Source: Xanthomonas citri pv. mangiferaeindicae (GTDB lineage Bacteria > Pseudomonadota > Gammaproteobacteria > Xanthomonadales > Xanthomonadaceae). Taken from it: a stretch of DNA of 64,000 nucleotides. The notes beneath the pieces are model-generated. The model did no database searches, was not told the origin of the DNA, and saw only the letters and a program-made list of their open reading frames with translations. The stretch lies in NCBI GenBank assembly GCA_002240395.1, contig CP016836.1, positions 2,170,001 through 2,234,000 of the forward strand, in the 5' to 3' direction. The translations under genes and the position numbers were made by a program. This document shows positions 45,070 to 54,046 of the stretch, in pieces (position 1 is the stretch's first letter; each line of letters opens with the position of its first letter).

Positions 45070-46514
45070 TCCGTCGCCTGCACCAGACCCGTGGCCTGTC
45101 GAAGGAAGACTTCGCGAAGGTCTTCTCGCGCGTGCATTTCGTCGGCATCGGCGGCACCGGCATGAGCGGCATCGCCGAGGTGCTGGTCACGCTCGGCTAC
45201 AAGGTTTCGGGTTCGGACACCGCCGACAGCGCGGCGACCCGCCGGCTCGCCCGTCTGGGCGCGACCGTGCACCGCGGCCACGCGGCGGCCAACGTGTTGG
45301 GCACCGACTGCATCGTCGTGTCCAGTGCGATCCGCGCCGACAACCCGGAGTTGATGGAGGCGCGCGCGCAGCGCATCCCGATCGTGCCGCGTGCCGAAAT
45401 GCTCGCCGAGCTGATGCGTTTCCGCCGCGGCATCGCGGTCGCCGGCACCCACGGCAAGACCACGACGACCTCGCTCACCGCCAGCGTGCTCGCCGAGGGT
45501 GGCCTGGACCCGACCTTCGTCGTCGGCGGGCAACTGCTCGCCGCCGGCGCCAATGCCCGCCTGGGCAGCGGCGACTGGCTGGTCGCCGAGGCCGATGAGA
45601 GCGACGGCAGCTTTCTGCGGCTCAACCCGCTGGTCGCGATCGTCACCAATATCGATGCCGACCACCTGGAGAACTACGGCGGCGACTTCGCCCGGGTCCA
45701 GGATGCCTTCACCGAATTCCTGCACCGGCTGCCGTTCTACGGGCTGTCGGTGCTGTGCATCGACGATCCCGAAGTCGCCCGGCTCGCGCAGAGCGTGCCG
45801 CGGCACATGATGACCTATGGCCTGTCGGACGAGGCGGACGTGCGCGCCGAGAATGTCCGCCAGGACGGCGCGGCGATGCAGTTCACGCTGTGCCTGCCCG
45901 AGAACGTGCGTGTCGAAGCCCGGCTGGCCTTGCCCGGCCGCCACAACGTGCTCAATGCACTGGCCGCCGCTGCGGTGGGCTGGCAGCTCGGCGTCGCCCC
46001 CGAGGCGATCGTCGCTGCGCTGGGTCGCTTCGAGGGCATCGGCCGCCGCTTCAATCTGCTCGGCGAAGTGGTCACGCCGACCGGCGCCCGGGTGCAGCTG
46101 GTCGACGACTACGGCCACCATCCGCGCGAACTGGCTGCGGTGTTCGCCGCCGCGCGCGGCGGCTGGGGCGACCGCCGGCTGGTGGTCGCGTTCCAGCCGC
46201 ACCGCTACAGCCGCACCCGTGCGCTGTTCGACGATTTCGCCGGTGTGCTGTCGGATGTCGACGCGCTGGTGTTGACCGAGGTCTATCCGGCCGGCGAGGC
46301 GCCGATTGCCGGCGCCGACGCCAAGACACTGGCCCGCGCAATCCGTGCGCGTGGCCGCATCGAGCCGGTGGTCGTCAATGCCGCTGACGAGCTGATCGAC
46401 GTGCTCCCCGACGTGCTGCGCGACGGCGACCTGTTGCTGATGATGGGCGCTGGCGACATCGGCGCGACCGTGCAACGGCTGGTCCAGGACGGCTTTGCGG
46501 AGGTGGCCGCATGA
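45066..46514 (+). CDS. murC: UDP-MurNAc:L-alanine ligase MurC
   Basis: First Mur ligase, adding L-Ala to UDP-MurNAc; 482 aa. N-terminal UDP-binding VHFVGIGGTGMSGIAEVL, ATP loop VAGTHGKTTTT (Lys131), EADESDGSFL, and VDDYGHHPRELAA in the C-terminal domain, ending with MMGAGDIG. It overlaps ftsW and ddl by ATGA. Confidence 0.97.
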   Translation: MIRRLHQTRGLSKEDFAKVFSRVHFVGIGGTGMSGIAEVLVTLGYKVSGSDTADSAATRRLARLGATVHRGHAAANVLGTDCIVVSSAIRADNPELMEARAQRIPIVPRAEMLAELMRFRRGIAVAGTHGKTTTTSLTASVLAEGGLDPTFVVGGQLLAAGANARLGSGDWLVAEADESDGSFLRLNPLVAIVTNIDADHLENYGGDFARVQDAFTEFLHRLPFYGLSVLCIDDPEVARLAQSVPRHMMTYGLSDEADVRAENVRQDGAAMQFTLCLPENVRVEARLALPGRHNVLNALAAAAVGWQLGVAPEAIVAALGRFEGIGRRFNLLGEVVTPTGARVQLVDDYGHHPRELAAVFAAARGGWGDRRLVVAFQPHRYSRTRALFDDFAGVLSDVDALVLTEVYPAGEAPIAGADAKTLARAIRARGRIEPVVVNAADELIDVLPDVLRDGDLLLMMGAGDIGATVQRLVQDGFAEVAA

Positions 46515-47536
46515 GCGCGATTCTGCCCGCGCCGCGTATCACCGATCCGGCTGCGTTCGGCCGTGTCGCCGTGCTGCTCGGCGGTCCTGGTTCGGAGCGC
46601 GAGGTCTCGCTGCAGTCCGGACAAGGCGTGCTCGACGCGCTGCGCTCGCGCGGTGTCGACGCGCACGCGGTCGATGGCGTGCCTGCGCTTGCCGAGGCGA
46701 TCGTTGCTGGCCGCTTCGACCGAGTTTTCAACATCCTGCATGGCGGTGATGGCGAGAACGGCGTGGTGCAGGGCCTGCTCGATGCCTTCGGCGTGCCCTA
46801 CACCGGCTCGCGCGTGCTCGGTTCGGCGTTGACCATGGACAAGATCCGCACCAAGCAGGTGTGGCTGAGCCTGGGCCTGCCGACGCCGCGCTATGTGCGC
46901 CTGGTGCCGGGCGACGACGCGCAAGGATGCGCGAGTGCCGCGGGAGGCAGGATGCCGAGAGCGGCCGACGTGCATGCCGCGGCGCGCGAGCTCGGCCTGC
47001 CGGTCATCGTCAAGCCGTCGAAGGAAGGCTCGAGCGTCGGCGTCAGCCGGGTGTTTGCCGATGCCGATCTCGACGCCGCGGTCGCCCTGGCTGCGCGCTA
47101 TCCCGGCGAGCTGCTGATGGAGCAGATGATCGAGGGCGACGAGCTCACGGTCGGGATTCTCGATGCCGGCGAGGGCCCGCGTGCGCTGCCGTCGATCCGC
47201 ATTGTGCCCAAGGGCGCGTGGTACGACTACGAGGCCAAGTACGTCTCCGACGACACCCGCTATCTGTGCCCGGGCCAGGACGGCGACGACGAGGTGCGGC
47301 TCGGCGCGCTGGCGGTCGAGGCGTTCGTCGCTGCCGGTTGCAGCGGCTGGGGCCGCGTCGACGTGATGCGCGATCGCGCCACCGGCGCGCTGCACCTGCT
47401 GGAAGTGAACACCGCACCGGGCATGACCAGCCATTCGCTGGTGCCCAAGGCCGCCGCGCAGCTGGGCATGGACTATGCCGCGCTGTGCTGGTGCGTGCTC
47501 GAATCGACGCTGATGCCGGAGGCGGCCGCGCGATGA
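46511..47536 (+). CDS. ddl: D-alanine-D-alanine ligase
   Basis: ATP-grasp enzyme making D-Ala-D-Ala for MurF; 341 aa, somewhat longer than E. coli DdlB. Motifs: VLLGGPGSEREVSLQSG, NILHGGDGENGVVQGLLD, VKPSKEGSSVGVSRV, YDYEAKYVSDDTRYLCPG and LLEVNTAPGMTSHSLVPKAA. An extra segment at about residues 136-153 (GDDAQGCASAAGGRMPRAA) accounts for the added length and lies in a loop of the family structure. Confidence 0.95.
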   Translation: MSAILPAPRITDPAAFGRVAVLLGGPGSEREVSLQSGQGVLDALRSRGVDAHAVDGVPALAEAIVAGRFDRVFNILHGGDGENGVVQGLLDAFGVPYTGSRVLGSALTMDKIRTKQVWLSLGLPTPRYVRLVPGDDAQGCASAAGGRMPRAADVHAAARELGLPVIVKPSKEGSSVGVSRVFADADLDAAVALAARYPGELLMEQMIEGDELTVGILDAGEGPRALPSIRIVPKGAWYDYEAKYVSDDTRYLCPGQDGDDEVRLGALAVEAFVAAGCSGWGRVDVMRDRATGALHLLEVNTAPGMTSHSLVPKAAAQLGMDYAALCWCVLESTLMPEAAAR

Positions 47537-48369
47537 ACCAGGCGCTCGCCACCACGACGCGGATTCTGGCCTGGCTGCTGGCGCTGGTGCTGGTGGCGTT
47601 GCCGGTCGTCGCCGTGATGCAGGGCTGGATCGGCGCCGAGCGCTGGCCGTTGCGCGTGCTGCGGATCAACGACGGCCTTGAGCAGGTCGATGTCGCCCGC
47701 GTGCGCGAGACGGTGCTGCCGCACGCACAGCGCGGCTTCTTCGCGGTGGATCTGGCGCAGGCGCGGCGCGATGTCGCGCGCCTGCCCTGGGTCGCCGGTG
47801 TCGAGGTGCGCAAGCACTGGCCCGATGTGTTGGAAGTGCGAATCGGCGAGCATGTCCCGTTCGCACGCTGGGGCGAGGACCGGCTGCTGTCGACCCGCGG
47901 CCGGCTGTTCTCGGCCGAAGGCGTCGAGGTGCCTGACGCGATGCCGCGCTTCGATGGTCCCGACGCGCGCGCCAACGAGGTCGTCGCGCTCTACAACGAG
48001 GCACGCGAGCTGTTCCGGCCCTCGGGCCAGCAGATCGAAGGCGTCGTGCTCGACGCGCGCGGCAGCTGGTTGATCCACCTGTCCAGCGGCACCGAAGTGC
48101 TGGTCGGCAGCCAGGAAGCGGTGCCCCGGCTGGCGCGTTTCGCCCGGATGCTGCCGCGGCTGGTCGCCAATCGCGCCGAACCGCTGGCGCGCGCCGACCT
48201 GCGTTACACCAATGGCTTTGCCCTGGTCTGGGGCACGCCGAGCGCCGACACCGAGGCCGCGGGCACGGCGTCTGCGCCCGCATCCGGCGGGCCGCGCGCT
48301 CTGGCGCTGCACGCGGCGGGTATGCCCGTTCACCACGACTCACGACTCACGACTCACGGCCTCTCATGA
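47533..48369 (+). CDS. ftsQ: Cell division protein FtsQ
   Basis: Bitopic divisome scaffold, 278 aa. A membrane helix (ILAWLLALVLVALPVVAVM) precedes the POTRA domain (LRVLRINDGLEQVDVARVRETV...LPWVAGVEVRKHWPDVLEV) and the beta domain. The C-terminus after residue 240 is a low-complexity tail ending HHDSRLTTHGLS, encoded by a CACGACT tandem repeat, so it is probably not part of the fold. Overlaps ddl and ftsA by ATGA. Confidence 0.94.
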   Translation: MNQALATTTRILAWLLALVLVALPVVAVMQGWIGAERWPLRVLRINDGLEQVDVARVRETVLPHAQRGFFAVDLAQARRDVARLPWVAGVEVRKHWPDVLEVRIGEHVPFARWGEDRLLSTRGRLFSAEGVEVPDAMPRFDGPDARANEVVALYNEARELFRPSGQQIEGVVLDARGSWLIHLSSGTEVLVGSQEAVPRLARFARMLPRLVANRAEPLARADLRYTNGFALVWGTPSADTEAAGTASAPASGGPRALALHAAGMPVHHDSRLTTHGLS

Positions 48370-49601
48370 ACCGCAAAGGCGACAAGACACTCATCGTCGG
48401 ACTGGACATCGGCACCTCGAAAGTGGTGGCGCTGGTCGGCGAGTATTCGCCGGGCAACCCGATCGAGGTGATCGGGATCGGCAGCCACGAGTCGCGTGGG
48501 CTCAAACGCGGCGTGGTCGTGGACATCGAGTCGACGGTGCAGTCGATCCAACGCGCGGTCGAAGAAGCCGAGCTGATGGCCGGCTGCGAGATCCGCTCGG
48601 TCTACGCCTCGATCTCCGGCAACCACGTGCAGTGCCGTAACTCGCCGGGCATCGTGCCGATCCGCGACAACGAAGTGACCTGGTCGGATCTCGATCGTGT
48701 GCTCGACGCGGCCAAGGCGGTCGCGATCCCGGCCGACCAGAAGATCCTGCATGCGATCCCGCGCGAGTACGTGCTCGACGACTCGCAGGAAGGCATCCGC
48801 AATCCGGTCGGCATGACCGGCGTGCGCCTGGAGGTGCATGCGCACCTGGTGGTGTGCGCGCAGTCGGCCGCGGCCAACATCAGCAAGTGCGTGCAGCGCT
48901 GCGGCCTGCAGATCGACGACCTGATCCTGTCGTCGCTGGCGTCCAGCACCGCAGTGCTGACCTCCGATGAGCGCGAGCTGGGCGTGGTGCTGGTGGACAT
49001 GGGCGCGGGCACGACCGACCTGGCGGTGTTCGTGCAGGGCGCGATCTGCCACACCGCATCACTGCCGATTGCTGGCGACAAGGTCACCGAGGACATCGCG
49101 CACATGCTGCGCACGCCGACTCCGGAAGCCGAGCAGATCAAGGTCCGCTACGCCTGCGCGCTGGCGCAGCTGGCGACCAGCGAAGAATCGATCCAGGTCC
49201 CCAGCGTCGGCGACCGGCCGCCGCGGCGGCTGCCGCGCCAGTCGCTGGCGCAGGCGGTGCAGGCGCGCTACGAGGAGATCTTCGAGATGGTGCAGGCCGA
49301 ACTGCGCCGCTCGGGCTTCGAGCAGCACGTGCGCGCCGGCATGGTGCTCACTGGCGGCGCGGCGAAGATGGAAGGCGTCGTCGAACTGGCCGAGGAGATG
49401 CTGCAGATGCCGGTGCGGGTGGGGATTCCCCAGCACGTCACCGGACTGGGCGAGGTCGTCGGCAATCCGGTGCACGCCAGCGGGGTGGGCCTGCTGCTGA
49501 TGGGCAGCCAGATCGAGCACCCCCGACGCCCGGTGATCTCCGCCGGTCGCGCGGGCGGGCTGCTGAAGAAACTCAAGACGTGGTTCAACGGCGAGTTCTG
49601 A
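48366..49601 (+). CDS. ftsA: Cell division protein FtsA
   Basis: Actin-like protein that tethers FtsZ to the membrane; 411 aa. Phosphate 1 motif VGLDIGTSKVVALVGE, the 1C insert near HVQCRNSPGIVPI, phosphate 2 VDMGAGTTDLAVF, adenosine motif TGGAAKMEGVVELAEE, and the C-terminal amphipathic helix GGLLKKLKTWFNGEF, which binds membrane. A 212-base gap without a gene separates it from ftsZ. Confidence 0.97.
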   Translation: MNRKGDKTLIVGLDIGTSKVVALVGEYSPGNPIEVIGIGSHESRGLKRGVVVDIESTVQSIQRAVEEAELMAGCEIRSVYASISGNHVQCRNSPGIVPIRDNEVTWSDLDRVLDAAKAVAIPADQKILHAIPREYVLDDSQEGIRNPVGMTGVRLEVHAHLVVCAQSAAANISKCVQRCGLQIDDLILSSLASSTAVLTSDERELGVVLVDMGAGTTDLAVFVQGAICHTASLPIAGDKVTEDIAHMLRTPTPEAEQIKVRYACALAQLATSEESIQVPSVGDRPPRRLPRQSLAQAVQARYEEIFEMVQAELRRSGFEQHVRAGMVLTGGAAKMEGVVELAEEMLQMPVRVGIPQHVTGLGEVVGNPVHASGVGLLLMGSQIEHPRRPVISAGRAGGLLKKLKTWFNGEF

Positions 49602-49813
49602 CGAACCCGCCACGCGCGACTTGCGCAATGGGCGTTTCAAAAAGCGACAACGAAGGGCAAAGGGCAGGGCGGCGACGAAGACAGCGGTAAGCGGTAACCA
49701 GCACATTCGACAACAACATAAATACCGGATGGCGGTGTGGGACACGGGATTCGGCGGCTTCGAATCACGCATCGCGCATCACCAATCACGGCTCCAAACC
49801 GAGGACAACGGAC

Positions 49814-51097
49814 ATGGCACATTTCGAATTGGTCGAGAAGATGGCTCCAAACGCGGTGATCAAGGTCATCGGCGTCGGCGGCGGCGGCGGCAACGCGGTC
49901 GCGCACATGGTCAACAACAGCGTCGATGGCGTGGAGTTCATCACCGCCAATACCGACGCACAAGCAATCAAGAATTGCGGTGCCAAGCTGCAGCTGCAGC
50001 TCGGCAGCAGCGTCACCAAGGGCCTGGGCGCGGGCGCCAATCCGGAGGTCGGCCGCCAGGCCGCGCTCGAGGATCGCGAGATCATCATGGACGCGCTGCA
50101 GGGCGCCGACATGGTGTTCATCACCGCCGGCATGGGCGGTGGCACCGGCACCGGTGCAGCGCCGGTCGTAGCTCAGCTCGCCAAGGAAATGGGCATCCTG
50201 ACGGTGGCCGTGGTCACCAAGCCGTTCCCGTTCGAGGGCCGCCGGCGCATGCAGGTTGCGCTCAAGGGCATCGAGGAGATGTCGGCGCACTGCGATTCGC
50301 TGATCACCATCCCCAATGAAAAGCTGATCACCGTGCTCGGGCGCAACGCCACGATGATCCAGGCTTTCCGCGCCGCCAACGATGTGCTGCTCGGCGCGGT
50401 GCAGGGCATCGCCGACCTGATCGTGCGTCCGGGCCTGATCAACGTCGACTTTGCCGACGTGCGTACCGTCATGGCCGAAATGGGCCTGGCGATGATGGGC
50501 ACGGGCCTGGCCCGCGGCGACGACCGCGCACAGGCCGCCGCCGAGGCCGCGATTCAGAACCCGCTGCTCGACGACGTCAACCTGGCCGGTGCCAACGGCA
50601 TCCTGGTCAACATCACCGCCGGCGCCGACTTCACGATGGCCGAGTTCGACGAGGTCGGCCGCACGGTCGAGAACTTCGCCAGCGAGGACGCGACCATCGT
50701 CATCGGGACCGTCCTCGACCCGGACATGCAGGACGAAGTCCGCGTGACCGTGGTCGCCACCGGCCTCAACCGGGCGCCGGCACGCGGCACCGGGCACGAC
50801 AGCGCCGGTCGCGGCAAGCCGCAGGTGCAGCTGATCAGCAACAACCAGCGTGGCGTCCGCGACGGCACCACCGGCCTGCTGATCGACGACGGCGACGCCG
50901 TGGCCCCGTACAGCCCGGGCCACAGCATCGCGGCCTCGCTGCGCGGCAATGGCGGTGCGGCGGCGTCCACCGCGTCGCGTTCGGCCGGGCAGGGCATGGC
51001 TCGCAGCGATGCGGGCGATGCACCGAAGGTCGCCGATTTCGGCAGCGACAGCAGCTACCTGGACATCCCGGCGTTCCTGCGTCGGCAGGCCGACTGA
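49814..51097 (+). CDS. ftsZ: Cell division GTPase FtsZ
   Basis: Tubulin-like GTPase forming the Z ring; 427 aa. GTP-binding motifs: VIGVGGGGGNAV near the N-terminus and the tubulin signature GGGTGTG at residues 108-114; the T7 loop is NVDFADVRTVM. A disordered linker of about 90 residues precedes the conserved C-terminal peptide SSYLDIPAFLRRQ, which binds FtsA and ZipA. Last gene of the dcw operon, followed by a terminator. Confidence 0.98.
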   Translation: MAHFELVEKMAPNAVIKVIGVGGGGGNAVAHMVNNSVDGVEFITANTDAQAIKNCGAKLQLQLGSSVTKGLGAGANPEVGRQAALEDREIIMDALQGADMVFITAGMGGGTGTGAAPVVAQLAKEMGILTVAVVTKPFPFEGRRRMQVALKGIEEMSAHCDSLITIPNEKLITVLGRNATMIQAFRAANDVLLGAVQGIADLIVRPGLINVDFADVRTVMAEMGLAMMGTGLARGDDRAQAAAEAAIQNPLLDDVNLAGANGILVNITAGADFTMAEFDEVGRTVENFASEDATIVIGTVLDPDMQDEVRVTVVATGLNRAPARGTGHDSAGRGKPQVQLISNNQRGVRDGTTGLLIDDGDAVAPYSPGHSIAASLRGNGGAAASTASRSAGQGMARSDAGDAPKVADFGSDSSYLDIPAFLRRQAD

Positions 51098-51265
51098 GCC
51101 TGTCGTTGGCGTCGTCGGCTGACACCGCACAGGCCGGCCCGGCCTGGCGGCGTCGGGTCGACTGACGCCGGTGACTGTGTCCGCATCGCACTTGCCCGGT
51201 GCGGCGGAACGCAGTGTGTTGTCCTCGCAAGTATCGGCGCGCTGTTGTCCGCAGCGCGCCGTTTT

Positions 51266-51298
51266 GGCCCGCCGGGTATGCCCGGCGGGCCGGTTTGT
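51266..51298. terminator. Terminator after ftsZ
   Basis: Perfect 11-base arms, GGCCCGCCGGG (51266-51276) and CCCGGCGGGCC (51281-51291), enclose a 4-base loop and are followed by GGTTTGTTG. The T run is interrupted, so termination may be partial. It separates ftsZ from lpxC. The rest of the 368-base gap holds only a -10-like element near 51404. Confidence 0.65.
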
Positions 51299-51403
51299 TG
51301 CGTGCTTTTGCGCCGACGCGTCGCGTCGGCCCCACGCCCGACCCGGGTGCGGCACGCGCTGCGACCGCCTCGAATTGCTTCGTTCAGGTTCAGCGGTCTC
51401 CGT

Positions 51404-51409
51404 GATAAT
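51404..51409 (+). promoter_or_regulatory. Putative -10 of lpxC
   Basis: GATAAT preceded by GT, a fair extended -10 element, lies 57 bases before the lpxC ATG. No convincing -35 is present. It would give lpxC its own transcript downstream of the ftsZ terminator. Confidence 0.4.
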
Positions 51410-51465
51410 CTCGCCCGGCTGCCTGCCGCGTCCGCGGCCGGCGCTTCATCTCCCCCGGATTGCCG

Positions 51466-52374
51466 ATGCCCCGCCAACGCACTATCAAGAACGTGATCCG
51501 CGCAACAGGCGTCGGCCTGCACAGCGGCGAGAAAGTGTTCCTGACGCTGCGCCCGGCCGCCCCGGATACCGGCATCGTCTTCCGGCGTGTCGATCTCGAC
51601 CCCGTGATCGATATCCCCGCCCAGGGTGGGCTCGTCACCGAGACCACGCTGTGTACCGGCCTGAGCCTGGGCACGGCCCACGTGCAGACGGTCGAACACC
51701 TGATGTCCGCACTCGCCGGACTCGGCGTGGACAATCTGTACGTCGAGCTGTCCGCGGCCGAGGTGCCGATCATGGACGGCTCGTCCGGCCCGTTCGTGTT
51801 CCTGCTGCAGTCGGCAGGCGTGGTCGAGCAGGCCGCGCCCAAGCGCTTCATCCGCATCCTGTCGCCGATCGAAGTGCGCGAGGGCGACAAGATCGCGCGG
51901 TTCGAGCCCTACGACGGTTTCCGCCTCGATTTCACCATCGCCTTCGACCACCCGGCCATCCCGCTGGCGCAGTCGCGTGCCGAGGTCGAGTTCTCGACCG
52001 AGGCCTACATCCGCGAGGTCAGCCGCGCCCGCACCTTCGGTTTCATGCGCGATTTGGAATACATGCGCGAACGCAACCTGGGGCTCGGTGGCTCGATGGA
52101 CAACGCCATCGTGCTCGACGAGTTCCGCGTGCTCAACGACGATGGCCTGCGCTACGCCAACGAGTTCGTGCGCCACAAGATCCTCGATGCGGTCGGCGAC
52201 CTCTACTTGGCCGGTCACCCGATCCTGGGCCTGTTCAAGGGCTACAAGTCCGGGCACGCGCTGAACAACAAGCTCGTGCGCGCGCTGCTCGAGACCCGAT
52301 CGGCCTGGGAAATCGTCAGCTTTGCCGAGGACGACGCGGCCCCGGTTGCCTACGGCGCCCCAGTCGCTGCCTGA
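51466..52374 (+). CDS. lpxC: UDP-3-O-acyl-GlcNAc deacetylase LpxC
   Basis: Zinc enzyme for the committed step of lipid A synthesis, 302 aa. The start is ATG 51466 (MPRQRTIKNVIRATGVGLHSG); a TTG six bases upstream is less likely. Zinc ligands are His78 (TVEHLMSAL) and His237 with Asp241 (HKILDAVGD). The EVPIMDGSSGPF motif and the basic C-terminal GHPILG region with the active-site His are present. The C-terminal AYGAPVAA could be a degradation tag of the FtsH type, by analogy. Confidence 0.97.
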   Translation: MPRQRTIKNVIRATGVGLHSGEKVFLTLRPAAPDTGIVFRRVDLDPVIDIPAQGGLVTETTLCTGLSLGTAHVQTVEHLMSALAGLGVDNLYVELSAAEVPIMDGSSGPFVFLLQSAGVVEQAAPKRFIRILSPIEVREGDKIARFEPYDGFRLDFTIAFDHPAIPLAQSRAEVEFSTEAYIREVSRARTFGFMRDLEYMRERNLGLGGSMDNAIVLDEFRVLNDDGLRYANEFVRHKILDAVGDLYLAGHPILGLFKGYKSGHALNNKLVRALLETRSAWEIVSFAEDDAAPVAYGAPVAA

Positions 52375-52533
52375 ATCGCCCGGTCGCATGCTGCGACCCG
52401 ATATCGACCGCCCGCTTCGGGCGATGGTCCGGGCACGTCCCAGCGCGCGGACCGACCTGCAACATTGACGGCGCGCGCAGATCGCAATTTCGATCGGCAG
52501 CGTTCAGGTCGGGTGCTTTTACTAACGAATTTT

Positions 52534-52557
52534 TAACTTTGGCTTTCTGAAAAGTTA
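52534..52557. other. AT-rich hairpin between lpxC and dciA
   Basis: TAACTTT (52534-52540) and AAAGTTA (52551-52557) are perfect inverted arms around a 10-base loop, inside an AT-rich patch of about 60 bases that stands out from the GC-rich surroundings. It lies in the 283-base convergent gap between lpxC and dciA. It may end transcription from one side or hold a promoter, but neither strand shows a proper T tract after the stem. Confidence 0.5.
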
Positions 52558-52657
52558 GCTTCTGGTTAACGCCCCAGGCGGCGATGCCCGGTAGGATGCC
52601 CCCTCTCCTTCACCTGGCCTTGATGCCGATGAAGGGGGCAGGCGAGATCCACAGACT

Positions 52658-53113
52658 TCACACCTCCTCATCCTTGCCGCCTTCCGGCGGTCGGAGCGAG
52701 GCCAGAACTGACCGCAGCGTGTCGCGTGCGACCGCCGACGGCGGGGCGGCCAGCGCACCGCGGACCTCTGGGGGTGCGGGTCGCAGGGGTTGGGTCGACG
52801 TCCTGACGACGATGTCGTCGACATCCAGTCCGATGGAGCGGGCAGCGTCGAGCAGCGTATCGGCCGACAGGCGCAGCCTGGCGTGCCAGATGGGCGAATC
52901 GACGAGGAACACCAGCCTGCGGCGATCGACATTGGCCAGCCGCGCATGCGGCGCCAGTGCCGGCGGCAGCAGGGGAACGAGGCGGCGATCCAACGCGTCG
53001 AGCCACATGGCCCGACGGATCGGATCGGCCGACGTGCCATCCAGGGCTGCGTCCAGCGCGGCGGTCGGGGCTCCGATGCGGGATGGCTTGGATCTGGACC
53101 GGAAATCAGACAT
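52658..53113 (-). CDS. dciA: DnaB helicase loader DciA (DUF721)
   Basis: Helicase loader in bacteria that lack DnaC; 151 aa. It starts MSDFRSRSKPSRIG; an ATG three codons upstream would overlap the divergent gene. The DUF721 core covers residues 35-105: IRRAMWLDALDRRLVPLLPPALAPHARLAN, LVFLVDSPIWHARLRL and DTLLDAARSIGLDVDDIVV. The C-terminus is disordered. The order lpxC-dciA-M23 peptidase-secA matches Pseudomonas aeruginosa, which supports the call. Confidence 0.88.
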   Translation of the reverse strand: MSDFRSRSKPSRIGAPTAALDAALDGTSADPIRRAMWLDALDRRLVPLLPPALAPHARLANVDRRRLVFLVDSPIWHARLRLSADTLLDAARSIGLDVDDIVVRTSTQPLRPAPPEVRGALAAPPSAVARDTLRSVLASLRPPEGGKDEEV

Positions 53114-53120
53114 TGGCACC

Positions 53121-54032
53121 ATGACCGTCAAAACCTTGTTGAATGATATGCGCGGCGTCGCCGCACAGGTGGCCCGCAGGGCCCGCATCCTGGCCCGTCG
53201 CCGGCCGGTCTCGATGGCGATCGTGGTCGCCGCGGCCGGCATGTGCGCCGCCGGCGCGATGAACTCGGCCGAGATCGCCCGCCTGCACGGCGTGGCCGCC
53301 GCGCACGAGCGCAGCCTGGATGAGACCCGCCGCGAGGCGCAGCGCGAGGTCAATGCGCTCGCCGCCCGGCTCAGCGAACTGCAGGCCCAGGCCAACCGTC
53401 TCAACGCGCTTGGCGACCGGCTTGCCCGCGGCGCCGGCATGGAGGACGGCGAGTTCGACTTCGACCGGACCGTGGGCGTCGGCGGTCCCGAGCCGGCGCA
53501 GGACATGCCGGCCGGCAAGCTGCTCGGTGGCCTGGAGGCGCTCGAGGACGATCTGAGCCATTCGGGCCAGCAGCTCTCGGTGCTCGAAGCGCTGCTGCTT
53601 GATCGCAAGCTCCAGCGCGACGCGCTGCCGTCGCGCTCGCCGGTGCGCCGCAGCTTCGTGACCTCGTCCTATGGGTACCGCGCCGACCCCTTCGGCCGCG
53701 GCGGCCAGTTCCACAAGGGCATCGACTTCGACGCGCGCACCGGCGATCCGGTGATGACCGTCGCCGACGGCGTGGTCAGCTATTCGGGCGTGCGCCGCGG
53801 CTACGGCAACGTCGTCGAGGTCGACCACGGCAACGGCTACGTCACCCGCTACGCGCACAACTCGCGCAACGTGGTGAAAGTCGGCGATCTTGTGCGCATC
53901 GGCGACGAGATCGCCAAGGCCGGCTCCACCGGCCGTTCCACCGGCGCTCACGTGCATTTCGAGGTCTGGGAGAACGGGCAGGTGCAGAACCCGCGCAAGT
54001 TCCTCGGCGCCATGGGTGTGAGCCGGCAGTAA
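53121..54032 (+). CDS. M23 family metallopeptidase
   Basis: Probable periplasmic peptidoglycan endopeptidase or divisome activator, 303 aa. An N-terminal membrane helix (SMAIVVAAAGMCAAGAM) is followed by a coiled coil (residues 50-95) and a C-terminal LytM domain. Zinc motifs are complete: QFHKGIDFDARTGDP (HxxxD) and GAHVHFEVWENG (HxH), with YVTRYAHN between them. The catalytic site thus appears active, unlike EnvC-type proteins. The start lies 7 bases from the divergent dciA start, so its promoter must be inside or beyond dciA. Confidence 0.9.
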   Translation: MTVKTLLNDMRGVAAQVARRARILARRRPVSMAIVVAAAGMCAAGAMNSAEIARLHGVAAAHERSLDETRREAQREVNALAARLSELQAQANRLNALGDRLARGAGMEDGEFDFDRTVGVGGPEPAQDMPAGKLLGGLEALEDDLSHSGQQLSVLEALLLDRKLQRDALPSRSPVRRSFVTSSYGYRADPFGRGGQFHKGIDFDARTGDPVMTVADGVVSYSGVRRGYGNVVEVDHGNGYVTRYAHNSRNVVKVGDLVRIGDEIAKAGSTGRSTGAHVHFEVWENGQVQNPRKFLGAMGVSRQ

Positions 54033-54046
54033 CCGGTCGGGGCCCG

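Noticed and set aside
52584..53120. N-terminal extension of the M23 peptidase to about 52584
   Set aside because: It would be fully antisense to dciA and gives a Ser/Arg-rich low-complexity peptide. The start at 53121 gives a normal membrane anchor.
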